Below the pieces are notes generated by a model, which was not told where the DNA came from, ran no database searches, and saw nothing but the letters and a program-made list of their open reading frames with translations. This document shows, piece by piece, positions 1 through 11,656 of a DNA stretch of 64,000 bases. A program made the translations under genes and the position numbers. This stretch comes from Klebsiella pneumoniae (GTDB lineage Bacteria > Pseudomonadota > Gammaproteobacteria > Steroidobacterales > Steroidobacteraceae): positions 1 through 64,000 of the forward strand of contig CAMCBU010000006.1 of assembly GCA_945873095.1 (NCBI GenBank). Direction: 5' to 3'. The first letter of the stretch is position 1. Each line of letters begins with the position of its first letter.

Positions 1-133
1 TCGGCGGTATCTTTCTGTTGCACTTTCCGTGGGCTCGCGCCCCCCAGGCGTTACCTGGCACCGTGTCCGAAGGAGCCCGGACTTTCCTCCCCATTTCTTG
101 CGAAATGCAGCGATCACCTGGCCGACTCCGGTG
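1..133 (-). ncRNA. rnpB: RNase P RNA (class A), 5' part, truncated by window edge
   Basis: Reverse complement reads GGGGAGGAAAGTCCGGGCTCC...GGTGCCAGGTAACGCCTGGGGGG...GTGCAACAGAAAGATACCGCCGA, the conserved RNase P RNA core; exact 5' end approximate. Confidence 0.95.
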
Positions 134-236
134 GGCACGATACGCGCCTATACCGATCACGACAACGAGTGGCTCGCGGATCGCGATGACGCAACACCCA
201 CCCCCAACACGCCGACCGCGCCCAGACAGCCGACGG

Positions 237-1172
237 TCAACGCCGTGCGGCCGCGAGCCGCACCGCGGCCTCGTAGGCTGTTTCGCGAGTGCAGCCGGTC
301 AAGTTCACCGCCAGCGCCGCGGCCTTGGAAGCCGGTAAATGGGCGAGCGCCGCTGCAACGACCCGCTCGATCTCGGCCGCATCGACCGTCTCGCCCGCCG
401 GCGCCTCGAGTGCGCCGGCTACCACCAGGGTGATTTCGCCGCGCTGCCAGTCCGGCTCGCGTGCCGATCGCTCGGCCAAGCTCGCCAACGTGCCGCGATA
501 GACGCTCTCGTAAATCTTGGTCAGTTCGCGCGTGACGGCCGCCTCGCGCTCGGGCCCGAAGACGAGCGCCATGTCGGCGAGCGTCTCGCTGATTCGATGC
601 GGCGCTTCGAAAAACACCATCGCCCGCGCCTCGCGGACGAGAGTCGACAAGCGCGTGCGTCGCTCCCCGCCTCGCGCAGGCAAAAAACCCTCGAAGCAAA
701 ATCGCTCCGCGGGAATCGCGGCCACCGACAAAGCCGCAGCGATCGCGGTGGGGCCGGGAATAGCGCGCACCGTAATCCCCGCGGCCGCGGCGCGACGCAC
801 CAAATCGAAGCCCGGGTCGGAGAGCAGTGGGGTGCCTGCATCACTCACGATGGCAATCACCGCACCCTCCTGCAAACGCCGGATCAACTCGTCGCCGCGA
901 GCCCGCTCGTTGTGGGTGTGCAGCGAGACCATCGGCTTTTGCAGCCCGAGCGCCGAGAGGAGCGCGCCGGTACGTCGCGTATCCTCGACCGCGAGCAGGT
1001 CGGCACCCGCGAGACTGTCGCGCGCGCGCGGCGACAGATCCGCGAGATTGCCGATCGGTGTGGCGATGATCTCGAGCCGACCAACCGATACCGTCGCGTT
1101 CGACCCTGTCGTCGCACTGCTTGCCTCGCCCACTATAATCACCCCCGACTCTGCGTCATCCGCGCCGACCAC
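237..1172 (-). CDS. rsmI: 16S rRNA (cytidine-2'-O)-methyltransferase RsmI; start uncertain, may be shorter (GRLEIIATPIGNLADLSPRA)
   Basis: Motifs ATPIGNLADLSPRA, EDTRRTGALLS, SDAGTPLLSDPG, IPGPTA. Confidence 0.95.
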   Translation of the reverse strand: MVGADDAESGVIIVGEASSATTGSNATVSVGRLEIIATPIGNLADLSPRARDSLAGADLLAVEDTRRTGALLSALGLQKPMVSLHTHNERARGDELIRRLQEGAVIAIVSDAGTPLLSDPGFDLVRRAAAAGITVRAIPGPTAIAAALSVAAIPAERFCFEGFLPARGGERRTRLSTLVREARAMVFFEAPHRISETLADMALVFGPEREAAVTRELTKIYESVYRGTLASLAERSAREPDWQRGEITLVVAGALEAPAGETVDAAEIERVVAAALAHLPASKAAALAVNLTGCTRETAYEAAVRLAAARR

Positions 1173-1219
1173 CGAGGCGCCGTCCGCATCCTGCCCCTGC
1201 CCTGCACGGTATTCAACGC

Positions 1220-3187
1220 ATGATTTGCTCTCGCGCCCCGATTAGCCTGCCCGCCTTGCTACTGTGCCTACTCGCCGCGATAGCCTTGGCTGCCTGCGGC
1301 CCAGTCGAGCGCGCACCTAGCGCGAGCGCCGAGCGGGCCGCCGCCTTGGCAGAGCGCGGTGAGCACGCGGCGGCCGCAAGCGAGTACGAGTTGCTGGCGA
1401 CGAGCGCCCTCGGCGGCAGCGCCAACACTTGGCGCTTGTCGGCGATCGAACAATGGCTGCTCGCCGATCGGATCGAGCCCGCTGCACAGGGTCTCGCGCT
1501 CCTCGCTGCGCCGCTCGAAGCGCCGCTCGAGGTCAGTCAGTCGTTCGAGCGCGATCGCCTGACCGTGCTATTACTTTGGCGTCGCGATGGCGCGATGAGT
1601 GCGTGGCAGAACCTCGCGGCGCTCAGCGCACCGGAGGTCGCAACCCAGGCTGCGGCACGCGCGCGTTTTTTCGAACTCCGTCAACGTCTCGCGCTGGCTA
1701 ACGCCTTACCCGTCGAGGCCGTGCGCAGCGCGCTAGAGCGCGAGAGACTCACCGGCGATCCGCTGGCCGCCGCCGCTGTGCGTGCGGTCTTGTTGGCAGA
1801 CCTTCGCGCCGCGGTCGACACCGGTTTGCGTATCGATCCGAGACTCGGGGGTCGCGATGCGTTGGTACGCGGCTGGCTCGAAGCGGCAAGCCTCGCCGCA
1901 CGCGCCGCGCGAGTGCCGGCGAGCGGCAATGCGGCTATCACGGCAGCCTGGCAGCGCCGCTACCCGAATCATCCGGCCCGCACGGCGCTCATCGCAACCC
2001 ACCTCGAGGCCACACAACCGATGGCACCCGCTGCGATGCCGACGGATGCGCCTCGCGATGGCGCCTCCGGCCGTGTCGCGGCCGAGAGCACGCGCTTGGA
2101 CTCGGCACACATCGCCGTCTTTTTGCCGCTGTCGGGTCGCCTCGCCGCCGCCGGACGCGAAGTCCGCGACGGCTTGATCGCCGCGCACTTCGCACATGGC
2201 GCCGAGGCCCTTGCCCTGCGTTTCTACGACACCGCAACGGCGACGGACGCGGCGACGATGCAAGCGCTCCTCGCGCGAGCTCGCACAGCGGGCGCACGAT
2301 TTCTGATCGGCCCGCTCGGCCGCGACGAAGTGGCCATGGCAGCGAGCCTGCCGAATTCTTTGCCGCAGCTGTTGCTCAACACGCTGCCCGCGCCTGCGAC
2401 GGACGCGCCGGCAACCACCCCACCCGATGCGACCTCTCTCTGGCAGTACGCTTTGCTGCCCGAAGAAGAGGCCAAGCTCGCCGCAGCACGCGCACTCGCG
2501 CTCAACCAGCGCCGGGCCATCATCCTGCTACCGACGGGCGATTGGGCAGCCCGTGTCGGCGCCGCCTTCCGTTCGACTTTCGAAGCGGGCGGCGGACGCG
2601 TGCTCGCGCAGGAATCACTCGCAGACGACAGCTCTGCGGCCATCGAAAAGGCCATGCGGCTCGAGCAGAGCCGCGCGCGTCACCGTCGCCTGCAAGCCAT
2701 CCTCGACGAAACGTTGGTGTTCCAGCCGCGCCGACGCGGCGATGTCGACTTGCTCTTCGCACCGGGTACCGCACAGCAAATTCGGCAGCTGCGACCGCAA
2801 CTGAAATTCCACGGCGCGGCCGATATCCCGACCTATGCCACGGCCGATGCCTGGGATGGCAACCGATCGTCTGAACTCGAAGGGCTGCTGTTCGCCGATA
2901 TGCCTTGGATGTTGTCGCCGGCGACGGGTGCCGCGTCACAACTTGCGATGCAACTCGAGAGCGCCGGTGACGAACCGCGTCGTCATGGGCGACTGTTCGC
3001 GTTCGGCCATGACGCTTGGCTGTTGCAGGCCGCGATACAACAGCGCCTCGCGACGGGCACCACGGCATCGTCGCTACGCATCGACGGCGCGACGGGCATC
3101 TTGTCGATCGGCGCCGATGGCATCATCCAACGCGAGTTGACGCTCGCACATATTGACGCCGGTGTGGCAGCCGCCGTCACCCCCTGA
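1220..3187 (+). CDS. lpoA: Penicillin-binding protein activator LpoA family lipoprotein
   Basis: Lipobox-like LAACG at N-terminus, periplasmic-binding-like C-terminal domain (IAVFLPLSGRLAAAGREVRDG), position between rsmI and yraN. Confidence 0.85.
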   Translation: MICSRAPISLPALLLCLLAAIALAACGPVERAPSASAERAAALAERGEHAAAASEYELLATSALGGSANTWRLSAIEQWLLADRIEPAAQGLALLAAPLEAPLEVSQSFERDRLTVLLLWRRDGAMSAWQNLAALSAPEVATQAAARARFFELRQRLALANALPVEAVRSALERERLTGDPLAAAAVRAVLLADLRAAVDTGLRIDPRLGGRDALVRGWLEAASLAARAARVPASGNAAITAAWQRRYPNHPARTALIATHLEATQPMAPAAMPTDAPRDGASGRVAAESTRLDSAHIAVFLPLSGRLAAAGREVRDGLIAAHFAHGAEALALRFYDTATATDAATMQALLARARTAGARFLIGPLGRDEVAMAASLPNSLPQLLLNTLPAPATDAPATTPPDATSLWQYALLPEEEAKLAAARALALNQRRAIILLPTGDWAARVGAAFRSTFEAGGGRVLAQESLADDSSAAIEKAMRLEQSRARHRRLQAILDETLVFQPRRRGDVDLLFAPGTAQQIRQLRPQLKFHGAADIPTYATADAWDGNRSSELEGLLFADMPWMLSPATGAASQLAMQLESAGDEPRRHGRLFAFGHDAWLLQAAIQQRLATGTTASSLRIDGATGILSIGADGIIQRELTLAHIDAGVAAAVTP

Positions 3188-3548
3188 TCGAGCGGCGATC
3201 GGCCGTCTCGCCGAGCAGCGTGCGGCAGCGCTGCTCGAATCGAAGGGTGCGACCATCCTGCTGCGCAATTTCCGCGCCCGCTGCGGCGAACTCGATCTGG
3301 TCGCACTGTACGCGGGCGCCGTACTGGTCGTGGAAGTACGCCGCCGCCAGCGACACGAATGGGGCGGCGCCGCGGCGAGCGTCGATGCCCGCAAACGCCA
3401 GCGCATCGTGCGCACGACCCGCCGCCTATTGCAGTGCCACCCCGAACTGAACCGGCGACCGCTGCGCTTCGACGTGATCGTGTGCGACGGCGAGAGCGGC
3501 GATGACCTTCGCTGGATACGCCACGCGTTCGATGCGTCCGAACGGTGA
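3153..3548 (+). CDS. yraN: UPF0102 family protein YraN
   Basis: GRLAEQRAAALLESKGATILLRNFRARCGELDLVAL; lpoA-yraN synteny. Confidence 0.9.
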   Translation: MTPVWQPPSPPDRAAIGRLAEQRAAALLESKGATILLRNFRARCGELDLVALYAGAVLVVEVRRRQRHEWGGAAASVDARKRQRIVRTTRRLLQCHPELNRRPLRFDVIVCDGESGDDLRWIRHAFDASER

Positions 3549-3554
3549 GAGCGC

Positions 3555-4004
3555 TTACTTGACGACTTTCAGGGACGGCCGGCGGGGCGTCGGTGGGGTC
3601 GGCGGCAGCGGCGGATCCTGCGTCGGACCCTCGGCCGAGCCCGCGCTGATGGTCGCGGAATCGCCGAGTGTCGGTAGCCCGTCGCTCTCGGGCGGAAACA
3701 CCAAACCCTCGCCCGTCTCGCGCGCATAGATCGAGTGCACCGCGAGCATCGGGATTCGCAAGGAGCGAGGCACGCCACCGAAGCGCGCCTGGAAGACGAT
3801 CCAATCGTTGGAGATATCGAGGTTGCGCGTCGCGTCGTAGCCGACGTTCAGCACGATACGTCCTTCGCGGACGAATTCTTTGGGGACATCGACGCCGGTG
3901 ACTCCGGCGTCGACCAACACGTGCGGCGTGAGGCCACTATCGGTCATCCACTGGTGCATCGCACGAAGCAGATAAGGCCGACGTGAAACCCGCGCGCCGG
4001 TCAC
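3555..4004 (-). CDS. sspB: ClpXP protease specificity-enhancing factor SspB
   Basis: RPYLLRAMHQWMTDSGLTPHVLVDA...IVLNVGYDATRNLDISNDWIVFQARFGG. Confidence 0.9.
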   Translation of the reverse strand: MTGARVSRRPYLLRAMHQWMTDSGLTPHVLVDAGVTGVDVPKEFVREGRIVLNVGYDATRNLDISNDWIVFQARFGGVPRSLRIPMLAVHSIYARETGEGLVFPPESDGLPTLGDSATISAGSAEGPTQDPPLPPTPPTPRRPSLKVVK

Positions 4005-4008
4005 AGCG

Positions 4009-4761
4009 TTATTTCACGTCCTTCCAGTATTCCTTCTTGAGGAGATACGCGAAGCCCGTGAACACCAACAAGAACAGGATCACCCAGACGCCAAGCGACT
4101 GACGCTGCGCTTTGACGGGCTCTCCGGCGTAGTCGAGGAAGTTCACGGTGTCGCGTACGAATCCATCGTAGGCCTCGGGCGACAACTGCCCGGGCTCGAG
4201 GACTTCGAAGCTCTCCCAGTGAGGATGCTCGCCCTCGCTGAACTTGGCTGACTGCACGCCTTGCAGCGACGACAGCACATGCGGCATTGCGGTACCCGGC
4301 AGCGCCAGGTTGTTCGTACCGTTGGCGGATTTCGGGTCGGCGTAGAACGTCTTCAAAAACTGGTAGACGTAGTCCGTGCCCTTGGAGCGGGTGATCAGCG
4401 ACAGATCGGGCGGCGCCTTGCCGAACCACGCCTCGCCGTCAGCCGGCGCGAGCGCGGTCGTGATGTAGTCGTTGCGCTTGGAGCCCGGCAACAACAGTTT
4501 CGACTCGAGTTGCTCGTCGGGGATCTTGAGATCCGCCGACAGGCGCGAATAGCGCAGGTATTTGACCGAGTGACAGCCGGCGCAGTAGCCCATGAAGTTG
4601 GCCGCACCCCGTTGCAGCGAGGCGATATTGCTCACGTCGTTGCCGGCCGTCCACTGTGTCCAAGCGCCGCTCGGACCACTTGCGGCTTGTGCCGACGAGC
4701 CGAAGGCCAGCGTAAGGGCCACAGCCGCCGTGAAGATGGAATGACGCATCGCCTTAACCAT
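4009..4761 (-). CDS. petC: Cytochrome c1
   Basis: Heme motif CAGCH, C-terminal membrane anchor, next to petB. Confidence 0.95.
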   Translation of the reverse strand: MVKAMRHSIFTAAVALTLAFGSSAQAASGPSGAWTQWTAGNDVSNIASLQRGAANFMGYCAGCHSVKYLRYSRLSADLKIPDEQLESKLLLPGSKRNDYITTALAPADGEAWFGKAPPDLSLITRSKGTDYVYQFLKTFYADPKSANGTNNLALPGTAMPHVLSSLQGVQSAKFSEGEHPHWESFEVLEPGQLSPEAYDGFVRDTVNFLDYAGEPVKAQRQSLGVWVILFLLVFTGFAYLLKKEYWKDVK

Positions 4762-6001
4762 GGTACGTGACCCTCTCAGGAGCAGGCTTCGTCTTTTCTA
4801 TCCGGGTGTACCACGGCATCAGGATGAAGAAGGCGAAATAGATGGCCGTGAAAACACGCGCCAAGATGACGTAGAGATCGCTCGCAGGCGCCAGACCGAG
4901 ATAGCTCAGCGCGATGAACGCGATCACGAACAGCGTCAGCGCGATCTTCGACAAGATGCCCTTGTAGCGTATCGACTTGACCGGCGAGCGATCGAGCCAC
5001 GGCAGGAAGAACAACACCACGATGGCCAGCAGCATGAGCAGGGCGCCCATCTGCTGATCGGGCACGGCGCGCAACATGGCGTAGAACGCCGTGAAGTACC
5101 ACACCGGGGCGATGTGCTCAGGCGTCGACAAGGCGTTGGCCGCCTCGAAGTTCGGTTTCTCGAGGAAGAGTCCGCCGAAAGTCGGCACGAAGAACATCAC
5201 GCCGCAGAAGAAGATCAAGAACACGCCTACGCCGACCAGATCCTTGATCGTGTAGTACGGGTGGAACGGGATGCCATCGATCGGCTTTCCGTCGGCACCG
5301 AGTTTGGCCTTGATCTCGATACCATCCGGATTGTTCGACCCCGTCTGACGCAGCGCCACGAGGTGCATGAGGATCAGGAAGGCGATCGCGAACGGCACTG
5401 CGATCACGTGCAGTGCGAAGAAGCGATTGAGGGTGGAATCGGCGATGCCATAGTCGCCACGGATCCACTCGACGATCGCCGGACCGACCACCGGGATCGT
5501 GCCGAACAAGTTCACGATCACCTGCGCACCCCAATAGGACATGTTGCCCCAAGGCAGCACGTAACCCATGAAGGCCTCGGCCATCAGCGCGAGGTACAGC
5601 AGCATGCCGAGAATCCACAGCAACTCGCGCGGCGCCCGATATGAGCCGTAGATCATGGCGCGGAACATGTGCAGGTAGACCATGATGAAGAAGAAGGACG
5701 CACCGGTGGAGTGCATGTAGCGGATGAGCCAACCCCACTCCACTTCGCGCATGATGTATTCGACGGAGTCGAACGCCATCAACTCGCTCGGCTTGTAGTG
5801 CATCGTCAAGAAGATTCCCGAGAGAATCTGAATGACGAACACCAACAGCGCCAGCGATCCGAAGAAGTACCAAATATTGAAGTTTTTCGGCGCGAGGTAA
5901 CCGGTGAGCTGCGAGGCGACGAATTCGTCGACCGGCAGTCGCTTGTTCAACCAAACGCGGAAGCCACCCTTGTCGGTGGCGTTGTCAGGCGAGGCGGCCA
6001 T
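4754..6001 (-). CDS. petB: Cytochrome b of the bc1 complex
   Basis: NIWYFFGSLA, GYVLPWGNMSYWGAQVI, long hydrophobic helices. Confidence 0.97.
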   Translation of the reverse strand: MAASPDNATDKGGFRVWLNKRLPVDEFVASQLTGYLAPKNFNIWYFFGSLALLVFVIQILSGIFLTMHYKPSELMAFDSVEYIMREVEWGWLIRYMHSTGASFFFIMVYLHMFRAMIYGSYRAPRELLWILGMLLYLALMAEAFMGYVLPWGNMSYWGAQVIVNLFGTIPVVGPAIVEWIRGDYGIADSTLNRFFALHVIAVPFAIAFLILMHLVALRQTGSNNPDGIEIKAKLGADGKPIDGIPFHPYYTIKDLVGVGVFLIFFCGVMFFVPTFGGLFLEKPNFEAANALSTPEHIAPVWYFTAFYAMLRAVPDQQMGALLMLLAIVVLFFLPWLDRSPVKSIRYKGILSKIALTLFVIAFIALSYLGLAPASDLYVILARVFTAIYFAFFILMPWYTRIEKTKPAPERVTYHG

Positions 6002-6618
6002 CAGGCGGCTCCTTGGGTGGCGTCAATGCCGATCACGAGCGTCGAGTCGGACGTGAAGCTGTGCGGCGGAATACCGAGATTGGCGGAGGCTGGCGAGCCG
6101 TTGAAGACGCGCCCGGCCAAATCGAAACGCGAACCATGGCAGGGGCAGAAAAATCCGCCCGGCCAATCGGCGCCCATCTCGGGGTCAGCCTGTGTGAAAT
6201 ATTGTTTGGGCAAGCAGCCGAGGTGCGTACACGCCGCGTAGACGACCAGCACCTCGGGTTTGAGCGAGCGCTGGGCGTTTTTGGTGTAGTCCGGCTGCGT
6301 CGATGCCTCGGACGATGGGTCCTTGAGGTTGGCGCCGAGGCCCTCGAGCTTCGCCACCGCTTCCGGCGTGCGACGCACGACGTAGATCGGTTGCTTGCGC
6401 CAGCTCTGCGTGACCATCTGCCCTGGCTCGAGTTTCGAGAGGTCGATCTCGAGCGGTGCACCGAGTGCGCGCGCACGCTCGGAGGGTTTCCAAGAGGCAA
6501 TGAAGGGCACCAAGGTAAACGCGGCGCCCACGGCACCGGTGGCTACGGTTGCGGCGGTGAGGAAATTACGTCGACTCAGGTCGACCTCTTCGCCAGCTTT
6601 CATCGGTTCGTCGCTCAT
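6001..6618 (-). CDS. petA: Ubiquinol-cytochrome c reductase Rieske iron-sulfur subunit
   Basis: Tat-like SRRNFLTAAT; Rieske motifs CTHLGC and CPCHGS. Confidence 0.97.
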   Translation of the reverse strand: MSDEPMKAGEEVDLSRRNFLTAATVATGAVGAAFTLVPFIASWKPSERARALGAPLEIDLSKLEPGQMVTQSWRKQPIYVVRRTPEAVAKLEGLGANLKDPSSEASTQPDYTKNAQRSLKPEVLVVYAACTHLGCLPKQYFTQADPEMGADWPGGFFCPCHGSRFDLAGRVFNGSPASANLGIPPHSFTSDSTLVIGIDATQGAA

Positions 6619-6750
6619 CGCACAGCCTCTCTGCGCCTACCCGACAAAACGGGCGCGCTGCTATTCCGTTGACGTAGAAGCACGGCATTATACAGCCGCA
6701 GTATCGTCCCGTTCCATCTCGGACTGTCATCTCGATCCTGCCGGAGGCTC

Positions 6751-7965
6751 ATGGGCAAGATATCCCGCGCTGTCGTCTTCCTAGCTGGCGCCCTCGTCGG
6801 CGCGCTGGCGCTCGGCTTCGTCGCGATTGCCGTGCGCCACGATGCGCTGAGCCTGCTCGATCTGCGTGCGCCGGCAGAACGGCCCGCGGCGACCGTGACG
6901 ACACCCGTTGCGGGTCTGGATGACACCGGCGTTGCGTCGAGCCCGAGCGACGCTGGGGTCCCGGAGTCGGCGCAGGCTGGTGGGGCGAGCTATTCGGCCG
7001 CCGTGAGGTTGGCAGCGCCCGCCGTGGCGAATATCTACGTGGCCCGGGTGGTTGCCGAGCGGGTGCCGTACAACTTTCTGCAAGATCCTTTTGGCGAGTT
7101 TTCGCCGCGCTATCGGCGCCGAGTCGAACAGTCCCTAGGCTCCGGCGTCATCGTCGATCCATCCGGCCAGATCGTGACCAACCACCACGTCATCGCCGAT
7201 GCCGATCAGATCCAGGTCCAGCTAGCCGATGGTCGAGTGGCCGAGGCCACCGTCGTCGGTCGCGACCCGGATACCGACCTCGCGCTGCTGCGCATCGACT
7301 TGCCGGATCTACCGAGCATTCGTTTAGGTCGATCCGATGCGCTGGCAGTGGGCGATATCGTGCTAGCCATCGGCAATCCGATCGGTCTGTCGCAGACCGT
7401 CACGCAGGGCATCGTGAGCGCAACGGGTCGGGCCCAGCTCGGCCTCGCGACATACGAGAATTTCATCCAAACCGATGCGCCAATCAACGTCGGCAACTCC
7501 GGGGGTGCTCTCATCAACAGTCGTGGCGAACTCGTCGGCATCAACACCGCCGTGATCGCCAAGACCCTCGGCGTTGAAGGCATCGGTTTTGCGATACCCG
7601 TGAATCTCGTGCGTGGCGTGATCGACGAGATCAACACCCGCGGCCGCGTGGTGCGCGGCTGGATCGGTATCGCGACCGGCACGGTCGATGAGGCCCGGGC
7701 GAAATCTTTGGGCCTGCCCGCAGCGGGCGTGGTGATCGTCCGGATGACGAGCAACAGTCCCGCTCAGCGCGCGGGACTGCGGCCGGGTGATCTCATCTTG
7801 TCGATCGACGGCAAGTCACCCAAAGACTCGCGCGAGGTGCTGCTGCGCATCGCCGACACCACGCCCGGCGAAGCGCTGAAAATCGAGTGGCAACGCGGCG
7901 CCGAGAAGGGTGCGACCGACGTGATCGTCGACGAAGCGCCGCAGCAAGTGCGCGGCCGCAACTGA
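6751..7965 (+). CDS. Do-like trypsin-type periplasmic serine protease with one PDZ domain (DegS/DegQ-like)
   Basis: GSGVIVDPSGQIVTNHHVI, TDAPINVGNSGGALIN, C-terminal PDZ SPAQRAGLRPGDLILSIDG. Confidence 0.9.
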   Translation: MGKISRAVVFLAGALVGALALGFVAIAVRHDALSLLDLRAPAERPAATVTTPVAGLDDTGVASSPSDAGVPESAQAGGASYSAAVRLAAPAVANIYVARVVAERVPYNFLQDPFGEFSPRYRRRVEQSLGSGVIVDPSGQIVTNHHVIADADQIQVQLADGRVAEATVVGRDPDTDLALLRIDLPDLPSIRLGRSDALAVGDIVLAIGNPIGLSQTVTQGIVSATGRAQLGLATYENFIQTDAPINVGNSGGALINSRGELVGINTAVIAKTLGVEGIGFAIPVNLVRGVIDEINTRGRVVRGWIGIATGTVDEARAKSLGLPAAGVVIVRMTSNSPAQRAGLRPGDLILSIDGKSPKDSREVLLRIADTTPGEALKIEWQRGAEKGATDVIVDEAPQQVRGRN

Positions 7966-7980
7966 GTTTGCGCGCTGCGC

Positions 7981-9500
<1,520 letters not shown>

Positions 9501-9520
9501 GAGCGGTATGATGCCATCCC

Positions 9521-10510
9521 ATGAGTCACTCTGCGCACCGCAACGACGCTGAACTGGTTGCCGCCGGCAAGCGCGCGCTCGCCACCGAGATTCGCGGGCT
9601 ACAGGAGCTCGACCACCGCATCGACGCCAGTTTTGCGGCCGCCTGTCGGGTCTGTCTCGATTGTCAGGGGCGATTGGTGGTCACCGGCATGGGCAAGTCC
9701 GGCCACATCGCGAGCAAGATCGCCGCCACGCTCGCGAGCACCGGCAGCCCCGCCTTCTTCTTGCATCCGGCCGAAGCGAGTCATGGCGACATGGGCATGA
9801 TCACCCGCCACGACGTGCTGATCGCCTTATCGAATTCGGGTGAAACCCCGGAAGTGATCACCCTGATCCCTGCGATCGCGCGACTCGGTGTGCCGCTGAT
9901 CGCCCTCACCGGTAACCCGCAAGCCACTCTCGCCCGCAGCGCCACCGTGCATCTCGATGTCAGCGTGCCGGCGGAGGCCTGCCCACTGAATCTCGCACCG
10001 ACCGCGAGCACGACCGCGACACTCGCCATGGGCGATGCGCTCGCCGTCGCGTTGCTCGAGGCACGCGGCTTCACGGCCGAAGATTTCGCGCGCTCGCATC
10101 CGGGTGGTGCACTCGGTCGTCGGCTGCTCACCCGAGTCGAGGATGTGATGCGGACCGGCGATGGCATACCGAAGGTCGCCGCTGATCTGACGCTCGCGCG
10201 GGGCCTCCTCGAGATGTCCCGCATCGGCATGGGCATGGCCGTGGTCGTCGACGACGCGCAACGCGCCATCGGCGTGTACACCGATGGCGATTTGCGTCGC
10301 ACACTCGATCGACGGCTCGATCTGCACACCTCGACGATGCGCGAAGTCATGACCCATCCTTGCAAAACGATCGGCCCGCGCGAACTCGCTGCCGAAGCCT
10401 TGCTCGTGATGGAGAAACATCGAATCACCGGCTTGCCGGTGGTGGACGCCAACGGCAGCCTCGTCGGCGCACTCAACATTCACGACTTGTGGCGCAGCGG
10501 GGTCGTGTGA
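9521..10510 (+). CDS. kdsD: Arabinose-5-phosphate isomerase KdsD (SIS + CBS domains)
   Basis: GRLVVTGMGKSGHIASKIAATLASTGSPAFFLHPAEASHGDMGM; C-terminal CBS pair. Confidence 0.95.
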   Translation: MSHSAHRNDAELVAAGKRALATEIRGLQELDHRIDASFAAACRVCLDCQGRLVVTGMGKSGHIASKIAATLASTGSPAFFLHPAEASHGDMGMITRHDVLIALSNSGETPEVITLIPAIARLGVPLIALTGNPQATLARSATVHLDVSVPAEACPLNLAPTASTTATLAMGDALAVALLEARGFTAEDFARSHPGGALGRRLLTRVEDVMRTGDGIPKVAADLTLARGLLEMSRIGMGMAVVVDDAQRAIGVYTDGDLRRTLDRRLDLHTSTMREVMTHPCKTIGPRELAAEALLVMEKHRITGLPVVDANGSLVGALNIHDLWRSGVV

Positions 10511-11055
10511 AGCGCGCAGCGAGATTGGCGGTATATTCTTTGACGATGGGCTGGCTCGCTCTGGCAACGCTCACCGGCTGCACGCGTCGCGACGCGAACG
10601 ATCGCGCGCAGTTCGAATCCGCTGATATCGGCTACTCTGCCTCGGGCATCGAGTTGATTCAAACGGATGCCGAGGGTCGCACTCGTTATCAACTCACCGC
10701 GAGTGAACTTGCGCAAGATCCGCGCTCGCGGGCGATGCGTCTCGCATCCGTCGATCTGCGGATGCAGACCGACGATCACGCCTGGCAGGCTACCGCCCGC
10801 ACCGCGACCCTCTCAGCCGATGCGCGCAAGCTCGCCTTGCGCGACCGAGTACGACTCGAGTCCTCGGGGCAGCCCGCAGTGCGTTTACGCACCGACGCGC
10901 TGGATTACGACCTCTTGACCCGCCGCGCCCGCAGCCCGGGCTCCGCTCGCATCAATTTTGCGGCCGGCGAACTGACGGCCGATCGGATCGACATCGATCT
11001 TGAGCGACAGCGTATTTCTTTGGAAAGCAGCGTACATGGCCGCTTTGCGCGCTAG
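10507..11055 (+). CDS. lptC: LPS export ABC transporter periplasmic protein LptC (GTG start, overlaps kdsD stop)
   Basis: N-terminal hydrophobic segment, LptC-like domain, between kdsD and lptA. Confidence 0.85.
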   Translation: MKRAARLAVYSLTMGWLALATLTGCTRRDANDRAQFESADIGYSASGIELIQTDAEGRTRYQLTASELAQDPRSRAMRLASVDLRMQTDDHAWQATARTATLSADARKLALRDRVRLESSGQPAVRLRTDALDYDLLTRRARSPGSARINFAAGELTADRIDIDLERQRISLESSVHGRFAR

Positions 11056-11656
11056 CGCCCTGCTGATCAGCGGTTATCTGCTCTGCGTCGCGCCGCTCGC
11101 TTGGACGCAAAGCCCGGTGACTCCAGCCGCCCTGATCGTGCTCGATGCCGCCTCCTCGGAGCTGGACTATCGAACCAACACACTGCTCTTCCAAGATCTG
11201 CTCATCACGCAAGGCTCGACTCGCGTCAAAGCCGCTCGAGCGCGCTCGAGCGGCCTCGACTTCGCGGCCTCGAGTTGGACCTTGAGTGGCGGCGTGCAGC
11301 TTGAACTCGATGGTGGCGTCTTGAGCTCGGCCGATGCCACGGTGATCTTTCGTGACAACCGAGTGCTATCGGCGACGATCCGCGGCGAAAACACCGCCTT
11401 CGAGCAGCGACTGCGCAACGGCAATCGCGCCTCGGGCAAGGCGCGAGAAATTCTCTACGACGCAGCGACCGCGACCGTCATCTTGCAGGGTGACGCATTG
11501 CTGAGCGATGGTCGCAACGACATCCGCGGCGAAAAGCTCGTGTACGACCTGGCCGCTGAGCGTGTCAGCGCGGGCAATACGGCCTCGGGTGATCGGGTGC
11601 GCATCACCATCCGGCCGCCCGCGGACGCGAACCCCTCGGTGAGACCGCCGCGATGA
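11036..11656 (+). CDS. lptA: Lipopolysaccharide transport periplasmic protein LptA
   Basis: OstA-like domain ([39 protein letters not shown]), synteny. Confidence 0.9.
   Translation: MAALRASALLISGYLLCVAPLAWTQSPVTPAALIVLDAASSELDYRTNTLLFQDLLITQGSTRVKAARARSSGLDFAASSWTLSGGVQLELDGGVLSSADATVIFRDNRVLSATIRGENTAFEQRLRNGNRASGKAREILYDAATATVILQGDALLSDGRNDIRGEKLVYDLAAERVSAGNTASGDRVRITIRPPADANPSVRPPR

Noticed and set aside
1133-1138. TATAAT on + strand as a strong lpoA promoter
   Set aside because: No convincing -35 at proper spacing; it only hints that the rsmI start is shorter than the longest ORF
4760-5644. 294-aa ORF on + strand, rich in His/Arg/Glu/Gln
   Set aside because: Antisense shadow of cytochrome b; composition follows from reversing hydrophobic codons
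6668-6695. TTGACG...TTATAC as a promoter for the degS-like gene
   Set aside because: Spacing only about 13 nt; a minus-strand TATAAT for petA is as plausible, so not called
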